Shown here in pieces: positions 1-8,319 of a stretch of 38,895 bases of DNA. The first letter of the stretch is position 1, and each line of letters begins with the position of its first letter. Below the pieces are notes generated by a model. That model saw only the letters and a program-made list of their open reading frames with translations. It was not told the origin of the DNA and made no database searches. The stretch spans positions 1-38,895 of the forward strand of contig CALVRZ010000014.1 in the NCBI GenBank assembly GCA_944358875.1, given 5' to 3'. The stretch comes from an uncultured Bacilli bacterium. GTDB taxonomy: Bacteria > Bacillota_I > Bacilli_A > RF39 > UBA660. A program made the position numbers and the translations under genes.

Positions 1-1
1 T

Positions 2-37
2 CATATACTACCTCTATTCTATAATGATAGTATATCA
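2..37 (-). promoter_or_regulatory. Promoter, RBS and start codon of a gene running off the left edge
   Basis: On the minus strand an extended -10 box (TGaTATACT) lies at 29-37 and a GAGG ribosome binding site at 11-14, seven to eight bases before an ATG at 4-2. Only the first codon of this gene lies in the window, so nothing can be said about its product. The -10 region repeats the TGATATACTAT sequence of the rimP promoter. No good -35 box is visible, as is usual for extended -10 promoters. Confidence 0.5.
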
Positions 38-78
38 TAAAATTGTATCAAATTGCCCCGGATTTTTTTTTACACCCT

Positions 79-960
79 CTAATTTATATTGGTTATAGTT
101 AAAATTATATCTTCTAAATATAAGTTTTGATAGAAATTATTTTTTATTAGATTAACAAACCATTCACTAATGATTCGTTCTAGATTATCATCTGCTTTTC
201 TAAAGATAATTCTTAAGTTCATTCCTAGATGTGGGAAAATTTCTAATAATTCACTATTATTCAATGTTTCAGTATCGTGAGATACTTCGATAATAGCTTG
301 ACATATATAGAAAGCTTCTTCGTACTTTTGATTTAATACTAGTTTTTGGATTTTATCTAAATATTGTTTTAGAGAAAAAGGATGGTAATTGTTAGTTAAG
401 AAGTTATTATAAATTTCGTTATAGTAATATTCATAGGTTTGACTTGGCATGTATTTGATAAAATCTTGAGATAGTTTATCATAGTTAATGGTAAATGTCT
501 TATTACCTTGCTCGCTTAAGATATATGTTTTTAGTTCTGATGCTGGTATTTGGTCTAGCAGTTCAGATAGAGTTAATTCTTGTTTAGGAATGATTGGTTT
601 TAGATTTAATGTTTGGTATTTGTTATCTTTAATAGCTAGCATAGTTGCATAGATGTGCTTACATGGATATTCATAAGGACAATCACAGTAATAATCAATC
701 CATTCATCATCTAAATCATATTCAATCTTAACTTGATATATTTCATTTCCTATAACTGTTGCTTTGAAACAATTGTTAGCCTTTATTAAATTATGAACAT
801 GATCATGATGATAATAATCTATACCTCTTTGTTTAATTTGATATTCAAAGTCATCTTCGTATTCTTGAATTAATTTTTTTAGTTTCTCTTGTTCTGTTTC
901 TTTAGTGGAAAAATTATTTATGATAATTATTTCTTCTGGTGTATTATTTTCTTCATTCAT
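79..960 (-). CDS. SWIM zinc-finger domain protein
   Basis: The 293-residue protein carries a CxC(x)nCxH SWIM motif near residues 92-102 (YYCDCPYEYPCKH). SWIM fingers bind zinc and usually mediate DNA or protein contacts. The rest is mostly helical, with a long C-terminal half rich in Tyr, Leu and Asn that looks like helical repeats, and no enzyme motif is visible. Stand-alone SWIM proteins in Bacillota are often near helicase genes, but none is next to this one. The start is supported by AGGTAAT upstream of the ATG. It is a single gene behind the infB terminator. The domain call is fairly safe; the function is unknown. Confidence 0.75.
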   Translation of the reverse strand: MNEENNTPEEIIIINNFSTKETEQEKLKKLIQEYEDDFEYQIKQRGIDYYHHDHVHNLIKANNCFKATVIGNEIYQVKIEYDLDDEWIDYYCDCPYEYPCKHIYATMLAIKDNKYQTLNLKPIIPKQELTLSELLDQIPASELKTYILSEQGNKTFTINYDKLSQDFIKYMPSQTYEYYYNEIYNNFLTNNYHPFSLKQYLDKIQKLVLNQKYEEAFYICQAIIEVSHDTETLNNSELLEIFPHLGMNLRIIFRKADDNLERIISEWFVNLIKNNFYQNLYLEDIILTITNIN

Positions 961-986
961 TTTTATTACCTACCCTTCTTATTTTT

Positions 987-995
987 ATTTTAACA
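987..995 (-). promoter_or_regulatory. Possible extended -10 promoter of the SWIM gene
   Basis: TGtTAAAAT on the minus strand lies 27 bases before the start codon and downstream of the infB terminator. The -35 region is weak. Confidence 0.3.
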
Positions 996-1023
996 TAATT
1001 ATTATTTTAGGAAAATGGATTTA

Positions 1024-1052
1024 AAGAAAAAAAACTACTTTTTTAGTAGTTT
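1024..1052 (-). terminator. Intrinsic terminator of the rimP-nusA-rnpM-infB operon
   Basis: An 8-bp stem (AAACTACT / AGTAGTTT, loop of five) is followed on the minus strand by a run of T, 14 bases after the infB stop. It ends the operon without rbfA, which often follows infB in Bacillota. Confidence 0.85.
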
Positions 1053-1065
1053 CTAATATGATATT

Positions 1066-3195
1066 CTATTTTTTTATTTCAACAACTTCATAAGCTTCGA
1101 TGACATCTTGTTCTTTAATATCATTAAAGTTTTCAACGGTTATACCACATTCTAGTCCTTGCTTTACTTCTTTGACTTGGTCTTTTTCACGAGCTAAACT
1201 GTTGATATTGCCATCATATATGACAACATCATCTCTAATAATACGAGCTTTAGCATCACGTCTGATAATACCACTTATGACATATGATCCAGCGATAGTA
1301 CCAACTTTAGAGAATTTAAAGATTTTACGTACTTCGGCTTGACCTAATACTTTTTCTTCGTATTCAGGATCTAGTTTTCCTTTCATAGCGGCTTCCATAT
1401 CTTCTACTACTTTATAGATGATATTATATAACCTAATATCAACATTTTTTTCTTTAGCTAATTCAATTATTTTATTGTTTGGTCTGATATTAAAACCAAT
1501 GATAATGGCATTAGAAGCTGAAGCTAGAACGATATCACCTTCAGAAATGGCTCCTATTCCACTTCGGATGATATTGACTTTAACGCCTTCTACATTTATT
1601 TTTAGTAATGAGTTTTTAACAGCTTCTTCGCTTCCTTTGACGTCAGCTTTTAAGATGATATTGATTTCTTTAGTACCACTGGAAATACGATTAAAGAGTT
1701 CATCTAAACTTACAGCAGTCTGTGGATGATTGTTTTTCTCTTTTTCGATATTGGCTCTTTCGTTAGCGATACTATGAGCTTTTTTCTCGTTTTCGAAAAC
1801 CATGAATTTATCGCCTGCTGATGGACTAGCACTTAATCCTGTTATTGATACTGGAGTGGCAGGTCCAGCTTCAACAAGATTTTCACCTTTATCATTTTTT
1901 AGAGTTCTTACTTTGCCATAGGCAGTTCCAGCGACGATGGCATCTCCTAAACGAAGAGTTCCATTTTGAATTAAGAGGGTTGCAATGACACCTTCTTGTT
2001 TATCTAGTTTTGATTCTAATACTGTACCACTAGCATAACGATTAGGATTGGCTTTTAATTCTTCTAATTCACTGATTAGTAAAATTCTTTCTAATAAATC
2101 ATCTAGTCCCATGCCCGTTTTGGCAGAAATATTTACAAACATGGTATCGCCACCCCATACTTCTGGAGTTAGACCATAAGCAGCCATTTCGTTTAATACT
2201 TTTTCGGGGTTGGCGTCTGGTTTATCCATTTTATTTACTGCGACGATGATAGGAACACCAGCCGCTTTGGCATGATCGATAGCCTCTTTGGTTTGAGGCA
2301 TGACACCATCATCAGCAGCCACAATAATGATAACAATATCGGTAATACTAGCACCACGAGCACGCATTTCAGTGAATGCAGCATGGCCAGGAGTATCGAT
2401 AAATGTTAATTTGCGACCATTGTGATTAATTTGGTAGGCTCCAATAGCTTGAGTTATGCCACCGGCTTCACCTTCGGCAACATTTGTTTTTCTGATCGTG
2501 TCTAAAAGAGTCGTTTTACCATGATCAACATGCCCCATAATGGTTATAACAGGAGCTCTTGGTACTAAATCTTCAGGACGATCATTCATTTCTAATTCTT
2601 CAAAATTGACTTCACTTCTGGTTTCTTCTTTTTTTAATTCTTTCTTATACTCAGAAGCGATAAGGGAAGCTGTATCAAAATCTAGTGATGTGTTTAAATT
2701 AGTCATCATGCCTAAACCCATTAGTTTTTTAATAATTTCAACAGCATTTATTTTTAGGACTTGTGCAAGTTCTGAGACGGTCATGTTTTCTTTATAGAGA
2801 ACAATACTATCATCATCTTGAACGGCATTTGATTGTAATTTTTCTTTGTTTTTATACATATTTTTACGTTTTGATTTGAAATCTTCATTGTTTGTTTTAG
2901 GAGAATTAGATTTGTGCTTTTTCTTGGTATTTACGGGTGTGACTTCTTCTAGTTCTTCTTCATAGCTATCTGTGATATCATCTTCACTTTGAGGCATTTC
3001 TTCGTCGTCTTCATCAATATTGTCTAGATTATCCTCACTGGTTAGATTAGCTATTTCATTATCTAACATGATAATAGCATCATCATCTAACATGGTATTT
3101 TCATCTTCGATAGCTATGTTTAATTTTTGACATAATTTGGTTATTTCTTCAATTGGTTTATTAACATCATTAGCATATTCTAATACACTCATCAT
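1066..3195 (-). CDS. infB: Translation initiation factor IF-2
   Basis: IF-2 is the GTPase that brings initiator tRNA to the 30S subunit and drives subunit joining. The protein has an IF2_N-like helical segment at about 1-50, an acidic then lysine-rich linker, a second IF2_N at about 135-185, and the G domain with G1 GHVDHGKT near residue 221, DTPGH and NKMD, followed by the usual C-terminal domains. About 709 residues is normal for a Gram-positive IF-2. The reading frame opens upstream at GTG 3204, but that codon lies inside the AGGAGG site (3209-3204), so ATG 3195 (8-base spacing) or ATG 3192 is the likely start. It is the last gene of the operon, 19 bases after rnpM. Confidence 0.97.
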   Translation of the reverse strand: MMSVLEYANDVNKPIEEITKLCQKLNIAIEDENTMLDDDAIIMLDNEIANLTSEDNLDNIDEDDEEMPQSEDDITDSYEEELEEVTPVNTKKKHKSNSPKTNNEDFKSKRKNMYKNKEKLQSNAVQDDDSIVLYKENMTVSELAQVLKINAVEIIKKLMGLGMMTNLNTSLDFDTASLIASEYKKELKKEETRSEVNFEELEMNDRPEDLVPRAPVITIMGHVDHGKTTLLDTIRKTNVAEGEAGGITQAIGAYQINHNGRKLTFIDTPGHAAFTEMRARGASITDIVIIIVAADDGVMPQTKEAIDHAKAAGVPIIVAVNKMDKPDANPEKVLNEMAAYGLTPEVWGGDTMFVNISAKTGMGLDDLLERILLISELEELKANPNRYASGTVLESKLDKQEGVIATLLIQNGTLRLGDAIVAGTAYGKVRTLKNDKGENLVEAGPATPVSITGLSASPSAGDKFMVFENEKKAHSIANERANIEKEKNNHPQTAVSLDELFNRISSGTKEINIILKADVKGSEEAVKNSLLKINVEGVKVNIIRSGIGAISEGDIVLASASNAIIIGFNIRPNNKIIELAKEKNVDIRLYNIIYKVVEDMEAAMKGKLDPEYEEKVLGQAEVRKIFKFSKVGTIAGSYVISGIIRRDAKARIIRDDVVIYDGNINSLAREKDQVKEVKQGLECGITVENFNDIKEQDVIEAYEVVEIKK

Positions 3196-3214
3196 ATTAA
3201 CCACCTCCTAGGTT

Positions 3215-3478
3215 TTATTTATTTTCGATAATTTCTTTCAACTCCTCATATATGGTGTTATCGATTGGTGTTTCTAAATGCTTTTCTAAGACTTTGGTTT
3301 TAATGGCCTTGGCTAAGACATCTAAATCTTTTTTGATGTAGGCACCACGACCATTGCTTTTGCCTGTTAAATCGACAAAAACTTGATTATCATTATTTTT
3401 GACAATGCGAATTAGTTCTTGTTTGGGATATTTTTCCCTAGTAACAACACAAGTGCGCATTGGTACTTTTCTATTCAT
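3215..3478 (-). CDS. rnpM: RNase P modulator RnpM (YlxR, DUF448)
   Basis: This 87-residue protein has the YlxR signature: PMRTCVVTREKYPKQELIR at the N-terminus and GRGAY in the middle. YlxR/RnpM of Bacillus subtilis binds RNase P RNA and modulates its activity. Its start overlaps the end of nusA by 8 bases (ATGAATAG), so the two are probably translationally coupled. In most Bacillota a L7Ae-like gene (ylxQ) lies between ylxR and infB; it is absent here. Confidence 0.93.
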   Translation of the reverse strand: MNRKVPMRTCVVTREKYPKQELIRIVKNNDNQVFVDLTGKSNGRGAYIKKDLDVLAKAIKTKVLEKHLETPIDNTIYEELKEIIENK

Positions 3479-4541
3479 CTTGACCTTCTTCTTGAAGACT
3501 TACGTCTTTACTATTTTTTACTTCTATCTTATAGTGTGTTAGTTTAGAAGCTAAACGAACATTTTGTCCTTTCTTACCAATAGCTAGTGATAAGTTATCA
3601 TCATCGGCGACGGCAAGTGCTTCTTTTTTCTTTTCATCAGTAATGAAAACACGAACATTTTTGGCTGGTGATAAAGCGTTTTGGATAAATTTAACAGGAT
3701 CTTTATCATATAAAACGACATCAATTTTTTCACCATTTATTTGGCTTAAAACGCGACCAATACGTGATCCTTTTTCACCGATGATGGCACCGACTGGTTC
3801 AACATTGTCATAATCAGTATATACAGCGATTTTACTACGACTACCAGCATCTCTAGCAACAGAATATAACATAACGGTTCCGTCGCTTAGTTCAGGGATT
3901 TCTAATTCTAATAATCTTTTTAAGAAACCATAGTGTTTTCTAGATAGGAGAATAAAGACTCCTTTGTTGTTGATATCTAATTTAGATACGTAGACTTTGA
4001 CGGATGAACCCATTTCTAGCTTTTCACCCGGAATGATTTCACTTTTAGGTAATAAGCCATGAGCTCGTCCTAAGTTAACATAATAATTTTTTGTATCTTC
4101 ACGTTCTAATATACCAACTAGTAATTCGTCTTGTTTATCTTTGAATTCTTCTGATACAGCAGTTTTTTCAGCTTCTTTGACTCTTTGAACGACAACTTGT
4201 TTAGCAGTACCGGCAGCGACACGACCGAAATCGGTTAATGGTTCTTCTTTTTCAATGGTCTCTCCTAGTTCAATTTCGGGAACGATTTTTTTAGCATCTT
4301 CGATAGATATTTCGGTAACATCATTATTTACTTCTTCAACAACGTTTTTAAATGAATATAATTTGATATCACCAGTATCAGGATTAACCGTACAACGAGC
4401 ATTAGGATTACCTGTTTTTTTCTTGAATGCTGCCATCATGGCTTGTTCCATTGTTTCCACAACAAAATTTTGGTCTAAGCCTTTTTCTTGACATATGGCA
4501 TGTAGTGCTGTCATAAATTCTTTAGCTTGTTTTTTATCCAT
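3471..4541 (-). CDS. nusA: Transcription termination/antitermination factor NusA
   Basis: NusA binds RNA polymerase and nascent RNA and controls pausing, termination and antitermination. The 356 residues fit the short Gram-positive form: an N-terminal polymerase-binding domain (about 1-125), an S1 domain (about 135-200) and two KH domains with GxxG loops GEKGSRIG and GKKGQNVR. There is no acidic-repeat C-terminus as in E. coli. The ATG overlaps the rimP stop (TAATG) with GAGG just upstream. The leader hairpin before rimP could make this operon subject to NusA autoregulation. Confidence 0.97.
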   Translation of the reverse strand: MDKKQAKEFMTALHAICQEKGLDQNFVVETMEQAMMAAFKKKTGNPNARCTVNPDTGDIKLYSFKNVVEEVNNDVTEISIEDAKKIVPEIELGETIEKEEPLTDFGRVAAGTAKQVVVQRVKEAEKTAVSEEFKDKQDELLVGILEREDTKNYYVNLGRAHGLLPKSEIIPGEKLEMGSSVKVYVSKLDINNKGVFILLSRKHYGFLKRLLELEIPELSDGTVMLYSVARDAGSRSKIAVYTDYDNVEPVGAIIGEKGSRIGRVLSQINGEKIDVVLYDKDPVKFIQNALSPAKNVRVFITDEKKKEALAVADDDNLSLAIGKKGQNVRLASKLTHYKIEVKNSKDVSLQEEGQDE

Positions 4542-4798
4542 TATTGATTACCTCTTTCTTTTGACATTACTTCTAGAATGTAACTATCTTCGAATATGTC
4601 TTCATTTTTATCTAGAATAGGATTAATTACATTAGTTACTTCGACACAGGTGTCTAAGTCAACTGGTTCATCACGATCAATAGTGATACGTAGATAATTA
4701 TTACTTCCTTCTTTAACATATTCAATACTGTCGATAATTACGCCTAAGTTAGTAACTTCTTCTTCGACTAATTTTTTTACTTGTTCTTCAATATTCAT
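4541..4798 (-). CDS. rimP: Ribosome maturation factor RimP, N-terminal domain only
   Basis: RimP assists 30S subunit maturation. Residues 1-80 match the RimP N-terminal domain, with the typical LRITIDRDEPVDLDTCVEV and YILEV stretches. The reading frame stops at SKERGNQ, exactly where the conserved SPGLDRPL motif and the C-terminal SH3-like domain should begin, so this is 85 residues against about 150 for the family. The stop overlaps the nusA ATG, so the short form looks fixed and not a random break. The frame is open upstream to 4855, but GGAGG at the right distance selects ATG 4798, and the upstream part overlaps the leader hairpin. Confidence 0.85.
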   Translation of the reverse strand: MNIEEQVKKLVEEEVTNLGVIIDSIEYVKEGSNNYLRITIDRDEPVDLDTCVEVTNVINPILDKNEDIFEDSYILEVMSKERGNQ

Positions 4799-4815
4799 AA
4801 TACCTCCATTTAATC

Positions 4816-4848
4816 TAATAATAAAGAGTGGATTTTTAAGCCACTCTT
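4816..4848 (-). promoter_or_regulatory. Leader hairpin with weak U-tract before rimP (candidate NusA-dependent attenuator)
   Basis: A perfect 8-bp stem (AAGAGTGG / CCACTCTT, 9-base loop) is followed by an interrupted U tract (TATTATTA) before the rimP start. In B. subtilis the nusA operon leader carries a NusA-dependent terminator that gives autoregulation. This hairpin has the expected place and the weak U tract, but its activity is inferred. Confidence 0.65.
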
Positions 4849-4864
4849 CTGTCAAGATAACTAT

Positions 4865-4894
4865 AGTATATCACATTTTTAAAGAAATGTACAA
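4865..4894 (-). promoter_or_regulatory. Promoter of the rimP operon
   Basis: Extended -10 TGaTATACT (4873-4865) with a poor -35 (TTGTAC, 4894-4889) at an 18-base spacing. Transcription would start shortly before the leader hairpin. Confidence 0.6.
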
Positions 4895-4989
4895 CTTTTT
4901 TATGGTAATTATGTATTTTAGGACGATTAGTTTTAAAAAATGATAATTTATTTTTAGAAATTTAAGACTAACTATTTAGAAAATTCTGA

Positions 4990-5511
4990 CTATATGTTTT
5001 TGTTAAAGGTTAAAATTAGATCATGATCTTCTTCAATTTTTAACATATGGTATTTGATACCAACTTGATCGAACATGGCTTTAGAGGCTTTAACGCCATC
5101 AGTATCAGCATATTTATCACATAAATAAATTACTTCTTTGATTCCTGATTGGATTATTAGCTTGGCACATTCATTGCAAGGAAATAAATCAACATATATT
5201 TTGGCATTTTCTAATTCTTTGCGACTACCACGATAATTTAAAATAGCATTCATTTCACCATGGCATACATAAAGATATTTGGTTTGAAGTGGGTCGCCTT
5301 CTCTATCCCATGGGAAGTTATCATCTTCGATGCCATTGGGTGTTCCATTATAGCCGATGGATAAGATACGATTATCAGAACCGACGATACAGGCTCCGAC
5401 TTGAGTGTTGGGGTCTTTACTGCGCATAGCTGCTAGTTTGGCAATCCCCATGAAGAATTCGTCCCAACTGATATTATTAGAACGTTGTTTTTGTAGTTTT
5501 TGATCAAACAT
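4990..5511 (-). CDS. comEB: dCMP deaminase family protein (ComEB-like)
   Basis: The enzyme deaminates dCMP to dUMP, feeding thymidylate synthesis. The 173 residues hold the zinc site of the cytidine-deaminase fold: H-x-E in CHGEMNAI (His84, Glu86) and PCNEC (Cys112, Cys115). The length and the NGTPNG and DPNTQVGACIV stretches fit the ComEB/dCMP deaminase group and not tRNA adenosine deaminase. The ATG at 5511 has AGGAG upstream. It lies 11 bases after the small gene at 5523-5783 and is probably co-transcribed with it. I see no convincing terminator after it. Confidence 0.9.
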   Translation of the reverse strand: MFDQKLQKQRSNNISWDEFFMGIAKLAAMRSKDPNTQVGACIVGSDNRILSIGYNGTPNGIEDDNFPWDREGDPLQTKYLYVCHGEMNAILNYRGSRKELENAKIYVDLFPCNECAKLIIQSGIKEVIYLCDKYADTDGVKASKAMFDQVGIKYHMLKIEEDHDLILTFNKNI

Positions 5512-5522
5512 ATTTTCACTCC

Positions 5523-5783
5523 TTATTTGTGGGTTTCATTATAATAGTGCATTTCTTGTAATTTAGTGATAATAGCTTCTAGTTCTTCATCATCCGTGAT
5601 ATTTTCATCAATTATTTCTTCTAAATACATTAATAATTCACTTATATTATGGCAAGCGTAGAAATTTATTTGATATTTTGCTAATGTTTCTACTTCTTCT
5701 TTACTTAATAAAATACCATGGCCATTATCGACGGATAAATAACTATTAGGATTTATTTGTTTTAATAAATTATTGATGTCCAT
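5523..5783 (-). CDS. Small conserved-looking protein of unknown function
   Basis: This 86-residue acidic protein has a good ribosome binding site (AGGTGGT) and its own likely promoter, and it sits 11 bases before the dCMP deaminase. The N-terminal half looks beta-rich (YLSVDNGHGILLSKEEV), and the C-terminal half is a helix with many Glu and Leu. I recognise no domain. The operon position suggests only a loose link to nucleotide metabolism. Confidence 0.75.
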   Translation of the reverse strand: MDINNLLKQINPNSYLSVDNGHGILLSKEEVETLAKYQINFYACHNISELLMYLEEIIDENITDDEELEAIITKLQEMHYYNETHK

Positions 5784-5799
5784 ATTACCACCTAGTACT

Positions 5800-5808
5800 A
5801 TTGTATCA
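5800..5808 (-). promoter_or_regulatory. Likely extended -10 of the 86-aa gene / dCMP deaminase operon
   Basis: TGaTACAAT on the minus strand, 17 bases before the start codon and just after the terminator of the CotD-like gene. The -35 box is weak. Confidence 0.4.
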
Positions 5809-5827
5809 TAATTTGTTTAATTTTAAG

Positions 5828-5857
5828 AAAAAAACTACTAACTTTTTTGGTTAGTAG
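5828..5857 (-). terminator. Intrinsic terminator of the CotD-like gene
   Basis: Stem CTACTAAC / GTTAGTAG with a 7-base loop, followed on the minus strand by seven T. Confidence 0.9.
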
Positions 5858-5883
5858 CTTATTAGTTATTTAATATTTGTTTA

Positions 5884-6213
5884 CTATCTAAATTGACAGC
5901 AAGATCCACATTGTTGATTAGTCACAACATTTTCTTCACTACAAGTATATCTTGGTTGATAGGTGTGACGATAAATGTGATTGTTGATTATTCTTGTATT
6001 GATTGGACATACATGTGGCACTTCATGAATGATATTACGATATACACATCTTTCACGAGCTGGTTCAACAACTGGGCATGATGACATCGTAGCTGCCCCT
6101 TCGTAACCTCCCATTTGACTATTCATATTAGTATTGACATTTTGATTAGTGATGTTGATATCAATATCATTGTCATAAGGCATTTCTTGTCTGAAATCAT
6201 CGTTATATAACAT
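5884..6213 (-). CDS. CotD-like spore coat protein
   Basis: The 109-residue protein starts with an Asn/Asp-rich polar segment and continues with a Cys/His-rich core containing CPVVEPARERC, HEVPHVCPINTRIINNH, IYRHTYQPRYTC and a CGSCC end. This is the pattern I associate with the CotD family of spore coat proteins in Bacilli and Erysipelotrichia. If right, the organism makes spores or descends from spore formers. No signal peptide or membrane segment is present. The gene stands alone between two terminator or hairpin structures, and a possible SigK-like promoter lies upstream. The family call is moderate because coat proteins are low-complexity. Confidence 0.65.
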   Translation of the reverse strand: MLYNDDFRQEMPYDNDIDINITNQNVNTNMNSQMGGYEGAATMSSCPVVEPARERCVYRNIIHEVPHVCPINTRIINNHIYRHTYQPRYTCSEENVVTNQQCGSCCQFR

Positions 6214-6224
6214 AATGCTTTCCT

Positions 6225-6264
6225 CCTATCTACATTATATTATGTTATTTTTGCGTAGATAGGT
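6225..6264 (-). promoter_or_regulatory. Inverted repeat overlapping the CotD-like RBS, with embedded promoter
   Basis: A perfect 9-bp inverted repeat, CCTATCTAC (6263-6255) and GTAGATAGG (6233-6225), flanks a 21-base loop; its downstream arm runs into the AGGAGG site of the CotD-like gene. The loop holds CATAATATA (6244-6236), which fits the sporulation sigma -10 pattern CATAnnnTA, with AC at 6264-6263 about 17-18 bases upstream. It also contains TATAAT. Transcripts read through from ffh would fold the RBS into the stem; transcripts from the local promoter would not. Confidence 0.5.
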
Positions 6265-6281
6265 AATACAAATGTCTAGTT

Positions 6282-7589
6282 TTAAAAAGGAAGTTTAAAA
6301 TTATTGTTACTCATCATTTTCATCATTTTTTTCATTTCTTCAAATTGCTTTAATAATTGGTTTACTTCCGTGACAGTAGTTCCTGAACCTTTAGCTATTC
6401 GTTCTTTACGAGATGCTTTTAAGATACTTGGGTCTTTTCTTTCTTCGGGTGTCATCGATAAGATGATAGCTTCGATGTGACTCATTCTCTTAGGATCAAT
6501 ATTAACATTGTTAAGGCCCATCTTTTTGGCACCTGGTAACATTTTGAGGATGTTTTCTAAGGGACCTAGTTTTTTGATTTGATTTAATTGGGTTAAGAAA
6601 TCTTCTAAATCAAATTTACCTTTAGCCATTTTTTTAGCGGCTTGCATAGCTTCTTTTTCATCTATTTCGCTTTCGACTTTTTCAACTAAGCTTAGGATAT
6701 CACCCATACCTAAGATACGGGAAGCCATACGATCAGGATGAAATTCTACTAGTCCATCTAGTTTTTCACTAATACCAATAAATTTGATAGGAATATTGGT
6801 AAGATGTCTTACGGATAGTGCTACACCACCTCTGGTGTCACCATCTAATTTGGTTAGGATAACTCCTGTTAGAGGTAAGGCATCGTTAAAGCCTGTGATA
6901 ACGTTAATGGCATCTTGTCCCATCATGGCATCGATGACAAGTAATACTTCATGAGGATGTGATATTTCCACGATATTCTTTAATTCATCCATTAGGGTTT
7001 CATCGATATGAAGACGACCAGCGGTATCGATTAGGATATAATCGTAATTATTTTCTTTGGCATGGTTTAGAGCGTTAGTAACGATTTGGGTAGGATCAAT
7101 CTTTCCTTCACTATATACTTCGATACCTAATTCTTTACCGATTTGAATTAATTGATCGATGGCTGCAGGCCTGTAAATATCACACGCTACTAAAAGAGGT
7201 TTTTTCTTGTGTTTTTTTCTTAAATGATTAGCTAGTTTTCCAATTGTTGTTGTTTTACCTGAACCTTGAAGACCTACAAGCATGGTAATTGTAGGATTTT
7301 TATCGATTGTTAAAGGAGCACTTTCGCCTCCTAGTAATTCGGTTAATTCATCTTTAACGATTTTAACGAAGGCTTCACCAGGAGATAAGCTTTTGTTGAC
7401 TTCTTCACCTAGAGCTTTTTCTTTAACAGTATTGGTAAACTCTTTAACAACTTTATAGTTAACATCAGCTTCTAGTAAAGATAATCTTATTTCACGCATC
7501 ATATCAGAAATATTTTCTTCGGTTATTTTACCATAGCCTTTGATTTTATGCATAACATTTTGTAATCTATCACTTAAATTTTCGAACAT
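6282..7589 (-). CDS. ffh: Signal recognition particle protein Ffh (SRP54)
   Basis: Ffh binds signal sequences of nascent proteins and SRP RNA and docks with FtsY at the membrane. The 435 residues show the N domain (1-90), the G domain with G1 GLQGSGKTT near 106, DTAGR and TKLDGD, and a C-terminal M domain whose end is rich in Met and Lys (EMKKMMKMMS). The M domain is a little short. The ATG has AGGTGAT upstream. The HTH gene ylxM, often just upstream of ffh, is absent here, and a tRNA-Gly follows divergently. Confidence 0.97.
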   Translation of the reverse strand: MFENLSDRLQNVMHKIKGYGKITEENISDMMREIRLSLLEADVNYKVVKEFTNTVKEKALGEEVNKSLSPGEAFVKIVKDELTELLGGESAPLTIDKNPTITMLVGLQGSGKTTTIGKLANHLRKKHKKKPLLVACDIYRPAAIDQLIQIGKELGIEVYSEGKIDPTQIVTNALNHAKENNYDYILIDTAGRLHIDETLMDELKNIVEISHPHEVLLVIDAMMGQDAINVITGFNDALPLTGVILTKLDGDTRGGVALSVRHLTNIPIKFIGISEKLDGLVEFHPDRMASRILGMGDILSLVEKVESEIDEKEAMQAAKKMAKGKFDLEDFLTQLNQIKKLGPLENILKMLPGAKKMGLNNVNIDPKRMSHIEAIILSMTPEERKDPSILKASRKERIAKGSGTTVTEVNQLLKQFEEMKKMMKMMSNNNFKLPF

Positions 7590-7607
7590 TTTTCATCACC
7601 TGTTTCA

Positions 7608-7613
7608 ATTATA
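7608..7613 (-). promoter_or_regulatory. Likely -10 box of ffh
   Basis: TATAAT on the minus strand, 18 bases before the ffh start codon. The upstream region is A-rich with no clear -35. Confidence 0.4.
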
Positions 7614-7646
7614 CACTATTTTTTTAACTTTTTTTATAAAAAATGG

Positions 7647-7675
7647 TTGATTTTTAAATCTTTTTTCTATATAAT
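7647..7675 (+). promoter_or_regulatory. Promoter of tRNA-Gly
   Basis: TTGATT and TATAAT separated by 17 bases, ending 14 bases before the mature tRNA. Confidence 0.8.
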
Positions 7676-7689
7676 GGTATATGTGTGAT

Positions 7690-7764
7690 GCAGATGTGGT
7701 TCAATGGTTAGAATACGGCCTTGCCAAGGCTGTGATGCGGGTTCGATTCCCGTCATTTGCTCCA
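7690..7764 (+). tRNA. tRNA-Gly (GCC)
   Basis: Complete cloverleaf: acceptor GCAGATG pairs with CATTTGC, the anticodon stem is CGGCC/GGCTG, the loop TTGCCAA has anticodon GCC, the T loop is TTCGATT, and CCA is encoded. It begins the accessory stretch to the right; I found no second copy of its 3' end that would mark an integrated element. Confidence 0.97.
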
Positions 7765-7803
7765 TGAAAAGATCTGCTCGAGCTTTCGAGCATTATGATA
7801 AAT

Positions 7804-7834
7804 ATCAAATTCAGAAATGGATTTGATTTTTTTT
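7804..7834 (+). terminator. Intrinsic terminator after tRNA-Gly
   Basis: Stem ATCAAAT / ATTTGAT followed by eight T. A second, GC-richer hairpin (TGCTCGA-gctt-TCGAGCA, 7775-7792) lies between the tRNA and this terminator and may help 3' processing. Confidence 0.8.
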
Positions 7835-7960
7835 GTTTAAGAAAGTTAGTGTGATTTTTTAAGTGGTAAATGTTATTAAGAAAGAAATTAAAATTGATAA
7901 TACTTAAAAAAGAAATTAGAGTTTATTTGTAGTTTTTGTAATACTACTCCTACTTTTATA

Positions 7961-8158
7961 ATGGTAGTATTAAAACTATTGAGTATACATATTTTAATGT
8001 ATGTTGAGCCACATAGAGTTATCATTAAAAGTATTATTTTTTTAGTATTTAATTGTGATCCTTATATTTATGAAAAAAACTTGAGTAAATGTATTCCTTT
8101 AAATAAATTTGAAGATTATTTAAAAAATCTTAATAAAGAAAGAAAGAAAATTGCTTAA
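7961..8158 (+). other. Doubtful 65-codon ORF, possibly a gene fragment
   Basis: The open frame encodes 65 residues with a hydrophobic stretch (VIIKSIIFLVF) and a basic end. It has no clear ribosome binding site and matches nothing I know. An inverted repeat AATACTAC / GTAGTATT spans its start region. It may be the 3' end of a decayed gene; the flanks (7835-7960 and 8159-8220) show only AT-rich sequence. Confidence 0.2.
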
Positions 8159-8319
8159 ATAATTTTGCTTTTTCTAATAAAAAGTGTTAAAATAGTAAGC
8201 TAATAAACATTGATTATTAGTTAATTTTAAGGATGATAACCTGAAAAAAATATATTGTTCATGGCTATGTGTGCTTTGAATACGAGCCTTAAGCGAAGCG
8301 GAAAGGAATGGAACTTAAT

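Noticed and set aside
1100-2797. Open frames opposite infB on the plus strand
   Set aside because: They are antisense shadows of a highly conserved gene, with no ribosome binding sites and Ser/Leu-rich nonsense sequence.
4920-4977. Inverted repeat TTAGTCTTAAA / TTTAAAACTAA after the dCMP deaminase gene
   Set aside because: One mismatch, a loop of over 20 bases and no T run; it does not look like a terminator.
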